In this document: positions 28,382-35,634 of the stretch, piece after piece | Position numbering within the stretch: position 1 is the first letter of the stretch | Layout of the letters: each line of letters starts with the position of its first letter | Source of the DNA: Candidatus Saccharibacteria bacterium UBA1932 | GTDB lineage: Bacteria > Patescibacteriota > Saccharimonadia > Saccharimonadales > Saccharimonadaceae | Assembly (NCBI GenBank): GCA_002337095.1 | Contig: DDFI01000004.1 | Location: forward strand, 1-64,000 | Direction of reading: 5' to 3' | Length of the DNA stretch: 64,000 nucleotides | The notes under the pieces: model-generated | Told to the model about the DNA's origin: nothing | Database searches by the model: none | Seen by the model: the letters and a program-made list of their open reading frames with translations, nothing else | Made by a program: the position numbers and the translations under genes

Positions 28382-30178
28382 ATGTCGAGCGACGATCGAG
28401 GGTGGCGGCAATTTCAAAAACTAAGCGTAGATCGACGCGCGATTTCACGTCGTATGAAGCGCGCCGAAGGCCTAACAACCCGGCACGCGCATCGATTTAT
28501 CGTTTCGCGTATCGATAATATCCGTAATGCGCGCCGTCGCATCATGACATGGCTGGCGCTGGTGGCGCTTGTTATTATGGGTGTTGGCGGCCAAATGTTG
28601 CTGTTTCATCAGAATTATCAAACCACCGGGCCAGACTACGGCGGCTTGTATGCCGAAGCTTCGCTAGGGCCCGTCGATACGCTCAATCCACTCTATGCGT
28701 CGTCGACTGCCGAGGTGTCGGCTAGCCGGCTAATGTTTTCGTCACTGTATGTCTATGACCGCACCGGGCATGCGCACGGTGATTTGGCTGAGTCGACACA
28801 GGTAGATCAATCGGGGTCAGTCTATACGGTGACGTTACGTCCGGGTGCGCGTTGGCATGATGGTGCGGCTGTGACCGCCAAAGACGTCGAATTTACCATC
28901 GGCCTGATCAAAAATCCCGCAGCTTTGTCGCCGCTGCGCATCAACTGGACAGATGTCGAAGCTCGCGCGCTGAGCGACACGGTAGTGCAGTTTAAGCTGC
29001 CGGCGCCGTATGCATCGTTCCTCAACGCGCTGACGTTTCCGATTCTGCCGCGACATATCTTGAGTAATGTGCCGGCATCGACGCTGCGTGAGAGCGCTTT
29101 TAGCCAGGCGCCCATTGGCAGTGGGCCATTTAAGTTTACCTATATTCAATCGGCTGATCGGCTGCAAAAATACAAAGCCGTGCAACTGACAGCCAACGCT
29201 GAGTATTATCTGGGAAAGCCGTTACTGAATAAGTTTGAGATTCACGCCTATGCCGATACGAGTGGTATCATGACCGCGATTAAGACCAACGAAGTCAATG
29301 GCGCCACCGACCTTACCCCGAGCCAGATTTCGCAGCTCAGCGGCGAGTACCGGGCGATGACCCCGACGATCAACAACGGCACATACTTGATTATCAACAC
29401 CACTATGCCGAATATGAGCGATGTGAAGGTGCGTCGGGCCCTGCAGCTCGCTACAGATACTGTCGCTATCCGCAATAGCCTAGCTACCAAGCCACCAGCG
29501 CTGCGGCTGCCATTTATTCCGACGCAGCTGACCGCCACGACAAGCTTGCCAGCGGCGCCGCAGTATGATATTGCGGCTGCTCGCAAGCTGCTGGACGAAG
29601 CTGGCTGGAAACTCGACGGTACCATCCGCAAGAAAGACGGCCGCGAGCTGGCTATCAATCTTGTCACGACCAAAGATGACACCAATGCGCATATTGTCAA
29701 GCAGCTGCAAGATCAGTGGTCCCAGCTGGGCATGACGGTCGCCACGCAGGTGGTTAATACGAGCGACCCGACAGTGCATTTTACTCAGGAAGTATTGCAG
29801 CCGCGTAAGTATGATGTGCTGCTGCGCGATCTGGCTATCGGCGCCGACCCCGATGTATATGCTTATTGGCACTCGTCGCAAATTGGTACTAATGGCTATA
29901 ATTTCTCGAACTATACCAATCGTCTGGCTGATGCGGCACTATCAACTGCGCGTGGGCGGCTGCCGCTGCAGCAGCGCGATCTTAAATACGCTGCGTTCGC
30001 GCGGCAATGGCTCGAGGACGTGCCGGCAATCGGCTTGTACCAGGACGTGTATTTGTACGCGACGAATCGCCCGCAGTCATCGGCTGATGCGACGGCGCGC
30101 TGGGTGTCGGCGACTGATCGCTACCAAAACATCACTGAATGGGCCGTCAACACCCAAAACATTTACAAAACGCCGTAG
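28382..30178 (+). CDS. Peptide-type ABC transporter substrate-binding protein (SBP_bac_5)
   Basis: Extracytoplasmic solute-binding protein of the DppA/OppA class. An Arg-rich cytoplasmic tail of about 55 residues precedes one membrane helix (MTWLALVALVIMGVGGQMLLF), so the protein is anchored by an uncleaved helix rather than a lipobox. The SBP_bac_5 signature follows: VDTLNPLYASSTAEVSASRLMFSSLYVYDRTG, LRPGARWHDGAAVTAKDVEFTI, and VRRALQLATDTVAI. I use ATG at 28382 with GGAA upstream; TTG at 28370 is the alternative. No permease or ATPase genes adjoin it, so the transporter partners must be elsewhere or it acts alone. Confidence 0.83.
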   Translation: MSSDDRGWRQFQKLSVDRRAISRRMKRAEGLTTRHAHRFIVSRIDNIRNARRRIMTWLALVALVIMGVGGQMLLFHQNYQTTGPDYGGLYAEASLGPVDTLNPLYASSTAEVSASRLMFSSLYVYDRTGHAHGDLAESTQVDQSGSVYTVTLRPGARWHDGAAVTAKDVEFTIGLIKNPAALSPLRINWTDVEARALSDTVVQFKLPAPYASFLNALTFPILPRHILSNVPASTLRESAFSQAPIGSGPFKFTYIQSADRLQKYKAVQLTANAEYYLGKPLLNKFEIHAYADTSGIMTAIKTNEVNGATDLTPSQISQLSGEYRAMTPTINNGTYLIINTTMPNMSDVKVRRALQLATDTVAIRNSLATKPPALRLPFIPTQLTATTSLPAAPQYDIAAARKLLDEAGWKLDGTIRKKDGRELAINLVTTKDDTNAHIVKQLQDQWSQLGMTVATQVVNTSDPTVHFTQEVLQPRKYDVLLRDLAIGADPDVYAYWHSSQIGTNGYNFSNYTNRLADAALSTARGRLPLQQRDLKYAAFARQWLEDVPAIGLYQDVYLYATNRPQSSADATARWVSATDRYQNITEWAVNTQNIYKTP

Positions 30179-30184
30179 TTCAGC

Positions 30185-30315
30185 TATAATCTATCTCTGT
30201 TGATCGTGATGTGGTATCACAAATCATATCCAAGATGTGGCGGCTCCGTGAAACGGAAATCAATCGTAGACGCGCCGCGCGTCAGCCCAGCGTCCGCGAT
30301 GACCTTAAACTAAGA
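30185..30315 (+). ncRNA. Candidate structured RNA upstream of tRNA-Leu
   Basis: TATAAT at 30185-30190 lies just after the substrate-binding gene, with no protein-coding frame following it. The next 120 bases hold three separate hairpins: GTGAT/ATCAC (30206-30220), TCCGT-GAA-ACGGA (30245-30257) and GACGCG/CGCGTC (30269-30283). I do not recognise the family. It could also be leader sequence of the tRNA transcript. Confidence 0.3.
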
Positions 30316-30321
30316 TGTACC

Positions 30322-31956
30322 TTACAATGTATATGCAGACGTGGCGGAATTGGTAGACGCGCTAGCTTGAGGGGCTAGTGAGCATTGCGCTCGTGGAAGT
30401 TCAAGTCTTCTCGTCTGCACCAAGAACGAACTTTTCGGGAAATTTGAGCGCATTTGCGCTCTTTTTTCTTTGGTTTTGCGGAGCAAAAGCCAGATGTTTT
30501 CAGGGGGGAGAAAAGAATTTGGGGCAGCTGTAGGCTGCGCCTTTTTGGAATTTAGAAACAGGTTCAACCCGTCAATTTTCAGATATGCTTGCTTTATCGC
30601 CACAAAGTCGCCACTTTTGGCTATTTCACAGAGAGAAACAGCGAGTTTTAGCCATTGACGTAGAGGTTCAATCCACGCATTGCCCGCAAGCGTCAGCTTG
30701 CCGACTTGCTCCTCCAGCGACTTTTTCTCGCTCATTAATTCGCCTTGTTTAGTGCGGTAGGTCTGCTGGTCAATATCTTGGTCTAAATAGCCGTCTAAAA
30801 GTCGCTGTAACTTGCCCTGCAAGTTCGCAAGTCTATTTTCAGCGTTCGCCACAAACACACTGGCAGATTGGTTGGATTTCTGCTCATCAACTACAAGCAT
30901 TGTTTCTAGTTCCTCTGCCCAGTCGCTCGGCAGGGCATAGCCCTGCAAAATGTCCGACAACTGCGCCGCAAGGTCTGACTCGGTAACAGGTGGCTCTTTG
31001 CAAGTAATCGTTTTGCTTTTCCTTGTGCAACGGTAATAGATATATTCGTGGGTGTTGCCGTTTTTCTGGTGCTTTATCTTTTTTTCGGCGGTTATGGACA
31101 TTTTGCAAGTTGCACAAGTTAGTAAACCGCAAAATACTTGCGGCGCAGTTGCGCCTTTTTGTGGGTGGCAACGCTTGGCAATTACTGTTTGCACTCGGTC
31201 AAACAACTTCTTGTCAATAATTGCCTTGTGTTTGCCCTCGTGTATCTCGCCCCGATACCGAAAATGTCCGTAGTAAAACGGATTTACTAAAATTCGCTTT
31301 ACCTGGTCTTTAGTTAGTTGCTTGCCGCTTTTAGTGGTAATGCCTTTGCTTTTCATGAAAACGGCGATACTGTCAAGCGTCTGATAGCCCTCTGCGTACA
31401 ACTCAAAAGCGGCTGCAACAATTGGTGCAAGCCGTTTGTTTACAATAACCGTTTTAGTGCGGACATCATTTATGTAGCCAATCGGGGCGTGGCTGGGGTA
31501 AAACCCCAGCCGTACCTTTTGGCGCAAACCTCGTTTGGTGTTTTCGCTTAAATTGTCTACATAATACTTTGACTGCCCAAAAGCGATAGATAGCATAAAC
31601 TTGCCCTGCGAAGTGTTTTCAAACCAAAAAGACGGAAATTTAAGCGTTCCGATTTTGCCAGCGTCCAACAGATAGACTATTTGTCCGCCGTCTACCGAGT
31701 TGCGAGCAAGACGATCAGGGTGCCACGCCAGTATATTGCCACCGTTGCTCTCAATTTCTGCCAGTAATTTGCCGAATACTGGTCGCCCTGTCGTCTTTGC
31801 CGATTTCTTTTCTATGAACTCGGAGGCAATGTACAAGCCCTCACGCTTGGCGAATTCCCGCAACTCCACCAGTTGCGCTTCAATGGACAAAACCTGTTTG
31901 TCCTCAACATCTGTACTCTTACGAGCATAGATGTAAAATTTTTGTTGGCTCTCCAT
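30322..31956 (-). CDS. Large serine recombinase (integrase) of element 1
   Basis: A site-specific serine recombinase of 544 residues. Its parts are a resolvase catalytic domain (about 1-150; FYIYARKST with nucleophile Ser14, HPDRLARNSVDG), a recombinase domain (about 160-270; RAPIVAAAFELYAEG-like block and NPFYYGHFRYRGEIHEGKH), a zinc ribbon (CGLLTCATCK...YYRCTRK...C), then a coiled coil. I use ATG at 31956, matching its paralog in element 2; GAGGAGGG lies upstream. The last 35 or so residues read through the inverted arm and then antisense through the whole tRNA-Leu, so the C-terminus is supplied by the integration site. The paralog at 35582-37171 is closely similar over the catalytic half. 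Confidence 0.92.
   Translation of the reverse strand: MESQQKFYIYARKSTDVEDKQVLSIEAQLVELREFAKREGLYIASEFIEKKSAKTTGRPVFGKLLAEIESNGGNILAWHPDRLARNSVDGGQIVYLLDAGKIGTLKFPSFWFENTSQGKFMLSIAFGQSKYYVDNLSENTKRGLRQKVRLGFYPSHAPIGYINDVRTKTVIVNKRLAPIVAAAFELYAEGYQTLDSIAVFMKSKGITTKSGKQLTKDQVKRILVNPFYYGHFRYRGEIHEGKHKAIIDKKLFDRVQTVIAKRCHPQKGATAPQVFCGLLTCATCKMSITAEKKIKHQKNGNTHEYIYYRCTRKSKTITCKEPPVTESDLAAQLSDILQGYALPSDWAEELETMLVVDEQKSNQSASVFVANAENRLANLQGKLQRLLDGYLDQDIDQQTYRTKQGELMSEKKSLEEQVGKLTLAGNAWIEPLRQWLKLAVSLCEIAKSGDFVAIKQAYLKIDGLNLFLNSKKAQPTAAPNSFLPPENIWLLLRKTKEKRAQMRSNFPKSSFLVQTRRLELPRAQCSLAPQASASTNSATSAYTL
30335..30422 (+). tRNA. tRNA-Leu (GAG), CCA encoded
   Basis: Acceptor stem GCAGACG (30335-30341) with CGTCTGC (30412-30418), discriminator A, encoded CCA (30420-30422), the long variable arm of a class II tRNA, and anticodon GAG in CTTGAGG. 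TACAAT (30323-30328) lies only six bases before the mature 5' end. This gene is the target of mobile element 1, whose integrase frame runs antisense through it. Confidence 0.93.
30402..30426 (+). repeat. Left attachment repeat of element 1 (tRNA 3' end)
   Basis: The last 21 bases of tRNA-Leu(GAG) plus AGAA. The same 25 bases recur at 33965-33989 in direct orientation. This fits attL of a site-specific insertion. Confidence 0.8.
30418..30547. repeat. Integrase-module inverted arm, left (element 1)
   Basis: 130 bases identical to the reverse complement of 32113-32242. It begins CACCAAG inside the tRNA CCA end and holds a terminator-like hairpin GAGCGCATTTGCGCTC followed by six T, which can end the tRNA transcript. 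The end of the integrase reading frame passes through it. Confidence 0.9.
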
Positions 31957-32112
31957 AGTTTTTACCCTCCTCAAACTCAAATAGCCGCCCTGTTGCACAC
32001 AACTTCCGAGAAAACTCAAAAATTGTACAGGACGGCTATTTAAGCCAAACAAAAAGTTTCCTCGTTAGTAAGTTGTGTGCATTTGTATTTTACCAAAAAC
32101 CGCCTATGGCGG
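31957..32112 (-). promoter_or_regulatory. Structured leader of the element 1 integrase gene
   Basis: On the minus strand TAAAAT (32092-32087) gives an mRNA leader of about 125 bases. A 15-bp stem pairs 32027-32041 with 31979-31993 just before the ribosome-binding site. A rival 12-bp stem pairs 32070-32081 with 31994-32005, inside the loop of the first. The same two pairings exist in element 2 with compensating base changes. The alternative is a DNA recognition site for the recombinase. Confidence 0.55.
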
Positions 32113-32242
32113 CAAAAAGGCGCAGCCTACAGCTGCCCCAAATTCTTTTCTCCCCCCTGAAAACATCTGGCTTTTGCTCCGCAAAACCAAAGAAAAAAGA
32201 GCGCAAATGCGCTCAAATTTCCCGAAAAGTTCGTTCTTGGTG
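32113..32242. repeat. Integrase-module inverted arm, right (element 1)
   Basis: Perfect inverted copy of 30418-30547, ending TTGGTG. Its last five bases are also the first five of the cargo-module arm. Confidence 0.9.
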
Positions 32243-32398
32243 GAATTCTACAACTCCGCTAGAACCTATTTTGAGGAGAAATGCTAGAAAATGCAAGGAG
32301 CGCACGGAGTGCGCCCCGCCCGCCCAGACTTTTGCATATTTTTTGAATTTTCCCCCGCCGAATTTCTTTTTGAATTTGGAAAAAGTCTGGGCGGGCGG
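32238..32398. repeat. Cargo-module inverted arm, left (element 1)
   Basis: 161 bases identical to the reverse complement of 33698-33858. Contains box CTAGAACCTATTTTGAGGA (32259-32277), and an 18-bp internal stem (32316-32333 with 32381-32398) whose loop holds CCCCCGCCGAATTTC. Each arm can therefore fold back on itself in addition to pairing with the other arm. Confidence 0.9.
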
Positions 32399-32433
32399 GG
32401 CGCTCACGCTGTTAGCGTGATATAATTACACCT

Positions 32434-33051
32434 ATGAGTGAAACAAATAATAGAACTGTTGAAAGTTACAACGCACACATACAAGAATATATTGACGGTA
32501 CGCCTCACGAGGTTTCAGGAGTTGTGAAAGACTGGCTGGACGGCTCTCTCACAGATGTGCCAAAAGACGCACGAATTTTAGAGTTTGGAAGTGCCTTTGG
32601 TCGTGATGCTGAATATCTTGCAGGGCTTGGTTATACGGTTGAGTGTACGGACGCAACGCCAGCATTTGTTGATTTATTGCAGCAAAAAGGCTTTGACGCA
32701 AAAGTCCTGAACGCTATTACTGACGAACTGCCGCAAGGACTTGATTTTGTTTTGGCAAATGCCGTTTTGCTGCACTTTACTCGTGATGAAGCCTCACAAG
32801 TTATTGGGAAAGTTTATGGCGCACTAAACGCAAATGGTAAATTTGCGTTTACCCTAAAACAAGGCGAGGGCGAGGGTTGGTCAGAGGAAAAACTGGGCGC
32901 GCCACGCTTTTTCTGCTACTGGACAGAGCCGCAAATTCGTGGAGTGCTTGAAAGCACTGGTTTTGGTGATATTGAGATTAGTGGCGATAAAGCAACAGCA
33001 AACGCTACTTGGCTGCAGATAGTTGCAAAGAAAACCGAGAGCAATGCCTAA
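32434..33051 (+). CDS. Class I SAM-dependent methyltransferase (cargo)
   Basis: A 205-residue Rossmann-fold methyltransferase. Motif I is ILEFGSAFGRDAEYL, the acidic residue after strand 2 is in VECTDATPAF, and the motif IV region is LDFVLANAVLLHFTRDE. It resembles the small-molecule type (UbiE/TehB-like fold); the substrate is not predictable. TATAAT (32421-32426), part of the foot of a hairpin TCACGCTGTTAGCGTGA, lies seven bases before ATG, so it is leaderless. The HD gene overlaps its end by eight bases. The pair is the sole cargo of element 1. Confidence 0.85.
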   Translation: MSETNNRTVESYNAHIQEYIDGTPHEVSGVVKDWLDGSLTDVPKDARILEFGSAFGRDAEYLAGLGYTVECTDATPAFVDLLQQKGFDAKVLNAITDELPQGLDFVLANAVLLHFTRDEASQVIGKVYGALNANGKFAFTLKQGEGEGWSEEKLGAPRFFCYWTEPQIRGVLESTGFGDIEISGDKATANATWLQIVAKKTESNA

Positions 33052-33649
33052 TTTGCCGACATTTGATCAAATTGAAGCGTTGCACAAAAAATATGCGCCG
33101 ACTGAAAGCGTTTTTGAATTAGTTTTTACGCACTGCAAAATTGTCAGCAATATTGCCGTACAATTAGCGGAAAAGTCGGGCGCAAATATAGACATTGAAC
33201 TTGTAAAAGTGGGCTGTTTGCTCCACGATATCGGAGTTTATCCATTATTTGATAAAAACGGCGTTGAAACAGACACAAGCAAATATATTACGCACGGTGT
33301 TCGTGGAGAGGAAATTTTGCAAAACGAAGGTTTTGCTATGGAACTCTGCCGATTTGCCTCACATCATACAGGCGCAGGAATAACCAAAAAGCAAATTGAG
33401 GAAAACAATTTGCCATTGCCAGCAAATGATTATCTTGCCGAAACGCCAGAAGAAGAATTAGTGATGTGTGCCGACAAATTCCACTCAAAAATAGAGCCGC
33501 CTGTTTTCAACTCACACAAGTTCTATACAGAATATGTTGCTCGTTTTGGCGTTGAGGCAGCAAATAGTTTTGCTGATTTAACCGAAAAATTTGGCAAGCC
33601 CGAACTAGAACCTTTGATGTCCAAACATGGACACGGCTTGCGAGATTAA
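33044..33649 (+). CDS. HD-domain phosphohydrolase (cargo)
   Basis: A 201-residue HD superfamily protein. Metal ligands are the His in VFTHCKIV, the HD pair in GCLLHDIGVYPL, the His pair in ASHHTGAG and the Asp in VMCADKFHSK. It belongs to the group of small HD hydrolases acting on nucleotides or phosphorylated metabolites. ATG at 33044 overlaps the methyltransferase stop; TTG at 33023 is the alternative. The two genes are translationally coupled and presumably act together, for example on one substrate or as a tailoring pair; that is inference. Confidence 0.83.
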   Translation: MPNLPTFDQIEALHKKYAPTESVFELVFTHCKIVSNIAVQLAEKSGANIDIELVKVGCLLHDIGVYPLFDKNGVETDTSKYITHGVRGEEILQNEGFAMELCRFASHHTGAGITKKQIEENNLPLPANDYLAETPEEELVMCADKFHSKIEPPVFNSHKFYTEYVARFGVEAANSFADLTEKFGKPELEPLMSKHGHGLRD

Positions 33650-33662
33650 GTAGTTGCTGTTT

Positions 33663-33692
33663 CAGAAAATACGCTTTTTAGCGTATTTTCTG
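33663..33692. terminator. Hairpin after the cargo operon of element 1
   Basis: CAGAAAATACGC, a 6-base loop, GCGTATTTTCTG: a perfect 12-bp stem just after the HD gene. The T-rich 3' arm could act as a terminator; the lower part leads into the cargo arm. Confidence 0.5.
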
Positions 33693-33697
33693 GCGAA

Positions 33698-33858
33698 CCG
33701 CCCGCCCAGACTTTTTCCAAATTCAAAAAGAAATTCGGCGGGGGAAAATTCAAAAAATATGCAAAAGTCTGGGCGGGCGGGGCGCACTCCGTGCGCTCCT
33801 TGCATTTTCTAGCATTTCTCCTCAAAATAGGTTCTAGCGGAGTTGTAGAATTCCACCA
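33698..33858. repeat. Cargo-module inverted arm, right (element 1)
   Basis: Perfect inverted copy of 32238-32398, ending CCACCA (33853-33858). Confidence 0.9.
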
Positions 33859-33964
33859 CAGTGCAAACATCAGCTCTCGGCTGGTGTTTTTGCTTTTCTT
33901 GCGCCCCATGTACTTCCAGCGTGCAAATCGTGGACGATTTGGTGGAAGTATCGCTCCGCTCCGC
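33859..33964. other. Remnant between the cargo arm and attR
   Basis: No gene seen. It starts after CCACCA and ends at a copy of the tRNA-Leu 3' end. It contains GTGGAAGT, present also in the tRNA variable arm, followed by 15 unrelated bases and then the tRNA-identical block. It may be what is left of an earlier insertion at the same tRNA. Confidence 0.35.
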
Positions 33965-33989
33965 CAAGTCTTCTCGTCTGCACCAAGAA
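33965..33989 (+). repeat. Right attachment repeat of element 1
   Basis: 25 bases identical to 30402-30426, a partial duplicate of the tRNA-Leu(GAG) 3' end including CACCAAGAA. It marks the far edge of the island. Confidence 0.8.
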
Positions 33990-34019
33990 TTATACCCTAG
34001 ATTCTCTAGGGTATAATTC
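33987..34019. repeat. 33-base perfect palindrome next to attR
   Basis: A 15-bp stem with a 3-base loop; both arms contain TATAAT, one for each strand. It may be the native terminator of tRNA-Leu(GAG), now displaced, or a divergent promoter. Confidence 0.5.
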
Positions 34020-34022
34020 GAT

Positions 34023-34373
34023 TTAAGTATCTGTTTCCAGCGTAATCCAACCACCGCTCCCGTCGGAAATAGCCTCGACAGTAGTTGTGTGGTCAAAACA
34101 TCGTGTAATAGCCTTTGATATAGCGCTGATCGCAAGCTGATCGTCTCTAACTGTTTCAATATTTCCATAGCTCATAGCATAGTCATCGCCTAGTGGATCT
34201 TCTCTGTCTGAGAACACATATATTCGTTCCTGGCCCAATTCGCGCCACCTCTCGTACCTTATTAGTCCTCGCCAATAGTGTGCACCATAGCTTATTGCAT
34301 CAAAATCACGACAATTCTGCTCTTCATCAAACCTACCTAATTGGACTACTTCAACTTTTTGTAATTCAGGCAT
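34023..34373 (-). CDS. Hypothetical protein
   Basis: A 116-residue soluble protein (MPELQKVEVVQLGRFDEEQNCRDFDAISYGAHYWRGLIRYERWRELGQERIYVFSDRED...). No family recognised. TATAAT (34386-34381) is seven bases before ATG on the minus strand, giving a leaderless mRNA, which fits chromosomal genes here. It lies just outside element 1. Confidence 0.6.
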   Translation of the reverse strand: MPELQKVEVVQLGRFDEEQNCRDFDAISYGAHYWRGLIRYERWRELGQERIYVFSDREDPLGDDYAMSYGNIETVRDDQLAISAISKAITRCFDHTTTVEAISDGSGGWITLETDT

Positions 34374-34531
34374 ACTTTCAATTATAACATGTCATTGATT
34401 AATTTACGATTTTATATTAATAATGCTATAGCTAATGCAGTCTTCTTTTACGTACGAGCTCGGGCAAATAATTCGGTCTTAGTGTATGATTTAGATTGCC
34501 CAACTATCTTGCGGTGCGTTATACTTATGGC

Positions 34532-35347
34532 ATGAACATTACTACAGACACCCGAGTCATCCTGCGCATGCATACCGAAGCAAACGAGCGCGGCATTGCT
34601 ATGTATAACGAATATTTTGATACTGCGCGACTCAATGCCGTGTATTTGCTTGTGCAGAATCCAACCGCTGCACCCCTGATTGCTGGGCTGCGTGGGCTGC
34701 ATTTTGCCGGGGCGATCACGGCGGGTTTTGAGCACGATCCGAGCCTGCTGACACTTGTCGACGAGTGTACCGACGAGGCAAGGATTGCTGGCTCGGCTGG
34801 GATCATTGCCAACCATAACGGTCGGCTGGTTGCGCATTATCAGGGTGGCGAGGCGTTGATGAGCGCCATCAACGAGCAGCGCGATGTGGCCGGGCTCAAT
34901 GTTGCGCTAATTGGCGCGGGCACGATGGCGCGCACATTCCTATCGCAGCTGGCGGCGCGCGACACCAAGCCAAATGTCACGGTGTATAATCGCACGCTCG
35001 AACATGCCGAAGCATTACGAGCGCAGTATCCGTTTGTGACTGGTGTGGGTAGTTTGCAAGACGTGGCGAGCTCGATTGCCGATGCTGTGATCAATACCAC
35101 GTCGCTTGGCGATGAAATCACGCAGCTGATTGATGTGGCGAGCCTGCAGACATTTCAGGTGGTGGCAGATGTGACGCTTGGTACCGAACAGGGCGGACTG
35201 GTGGCGTCGGCGCGTCAGGCGGGCGTGCCGCATATCGTGACCGGCCAAGACGTGTTTACGCACCAAGCGGTGGTGGTGCTGCGGCGCCTGCTTGGGCACG
35301 AGGCCGATCTAGCGGCACTGCGTACCTGTGTCCAAAAAAACGTCTAA
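34532..35347 (+). CDS. Shikimate dehydrogenase-like NAD(P)-dependent oxidoreductase
   Basis: A 271-residue two-domain protein of the AroE fold. The nucleotide-binding motif is VALIGAGTMARTFLSQLAARD, followed by VYNRTLEHAEAL (the NRT block), ADAVINTTSLGDE, VADVTLGTEQGGLVASARQAG and IVTGQDVFTHQAVVVLRRLLG, which match AroE in order. The substrate Lys/Asp of true AroE are not clear and no other shikimate-pathway gene is near, so it may be a quinate/shikimate-like paralog. ATG at 34532 is six bases after TATACT (34520-34525), leaderless. A tRNA-Cys gene follows. Confidence 0.72.
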   Translation: MNITTDTRVILRMHTEANERGIAMYNEYFDTARLNAVYLLVQNPTAAPLIAGLRGLHFAGAITAGFEHDPSLLTLVDECTDEARIAGSAGIIANHNGRLVAHYQGGEALMSAINEQRDVAGLNVALIGAGTMARTFLSQLAARDTKPNVTVYNRTLEHAEALRAQYPFVTGVGSLQDVASSIADAVINTTSLGDEITQLIDVASLQTFQVVADVTLGTEQGGLVASARQAGVPHIVTGQDVFTHQAVVVLRRLLGHEADLAALRTCVQKNV

Positions 35348-35369
35348 CAATCTGGTATAATATAGCTAC

Positions 35370-35443
35370 GGCGCGTTGGCGGAGCAGTTACGCAGCGGTC
35401 TGCAAAACCGCGTAGATGGGTGCAACTCCCATACGTGCCTCCA
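35370..35443 (+). tRNA. tRNA-Cys (GCA), CCA encoded
   Basis: Acceptor GGCGCGT (35370-35376) with ACGTGCC (35433-35439), discriminator T (U73, the cysteine identity base), encoded CCA, anticodon GCA in TCTGCAAAA. TATAAT (35356-35361) is eight bases before the mature 5' end. Confidence 0.93.
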
Positions 35444-35548
35444 AAAGATGATCCCAGTGCGGGTCATTTTTTGTACTCCATTACTTGCTATGCCACTAAC
35501 CGTAGCGTATACTAATGTCGTGCCTATGGGCGCCAGACGAAAGAATAT

Positions 35549-35634
35549 GCGCGGGTGGCGGAACTGGTAGACGCGAGGGACTTAAAATCCCTTGACCAAA
35601 AGTCGTGCGGGTTCAATTCCCGCCCCGCGCACCA
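35549..35634 (+). tRNA. tRNA-Leu (UAA), CCA encoded
   Basis: Acceptor GCGCGGG (35549-35555) with CCCGCGC (35624-35630), discriminator A, encoded CCA, class II variable arm, anticodon TAA in CTTAAAA. It is the target of mobile element 2: the integrase module begins at CACCAA of its 3' end, and the integrase frame ends antisense inside it. Confidence 0.93.

Larger units (their letters stand above)
30418..33989. mobile_element. Mobile element 1 at tRNA-Leu(GAG): integrase module, cargo module, remnant
   Basis: A 3.6-kb island. It consists of an integrase module (30418-32242) bounded by 130-bp perfect inverted arms, a cargo module (32238-33858) bounded by 161-bp perfect inverted arms and carrying a methyltransferase and an HD protein, and a 131-bp tail (33859-33989) ending in a copy of the tRNA 3' end. 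Module edges read CACCA or TGGTG; the two modules share TGGTG at 32238-32242. Element 2 repeats the same plan with different cargo. Base composition is visibly lower in GC than the flanking chromosome. Confidence 0.8.

Noticed and set aside
30335..30422. The C-terminal part of the integrase as a conserved domain
   Set aside because: These residues are antisense tRNA sequence and do not represent a protein family.
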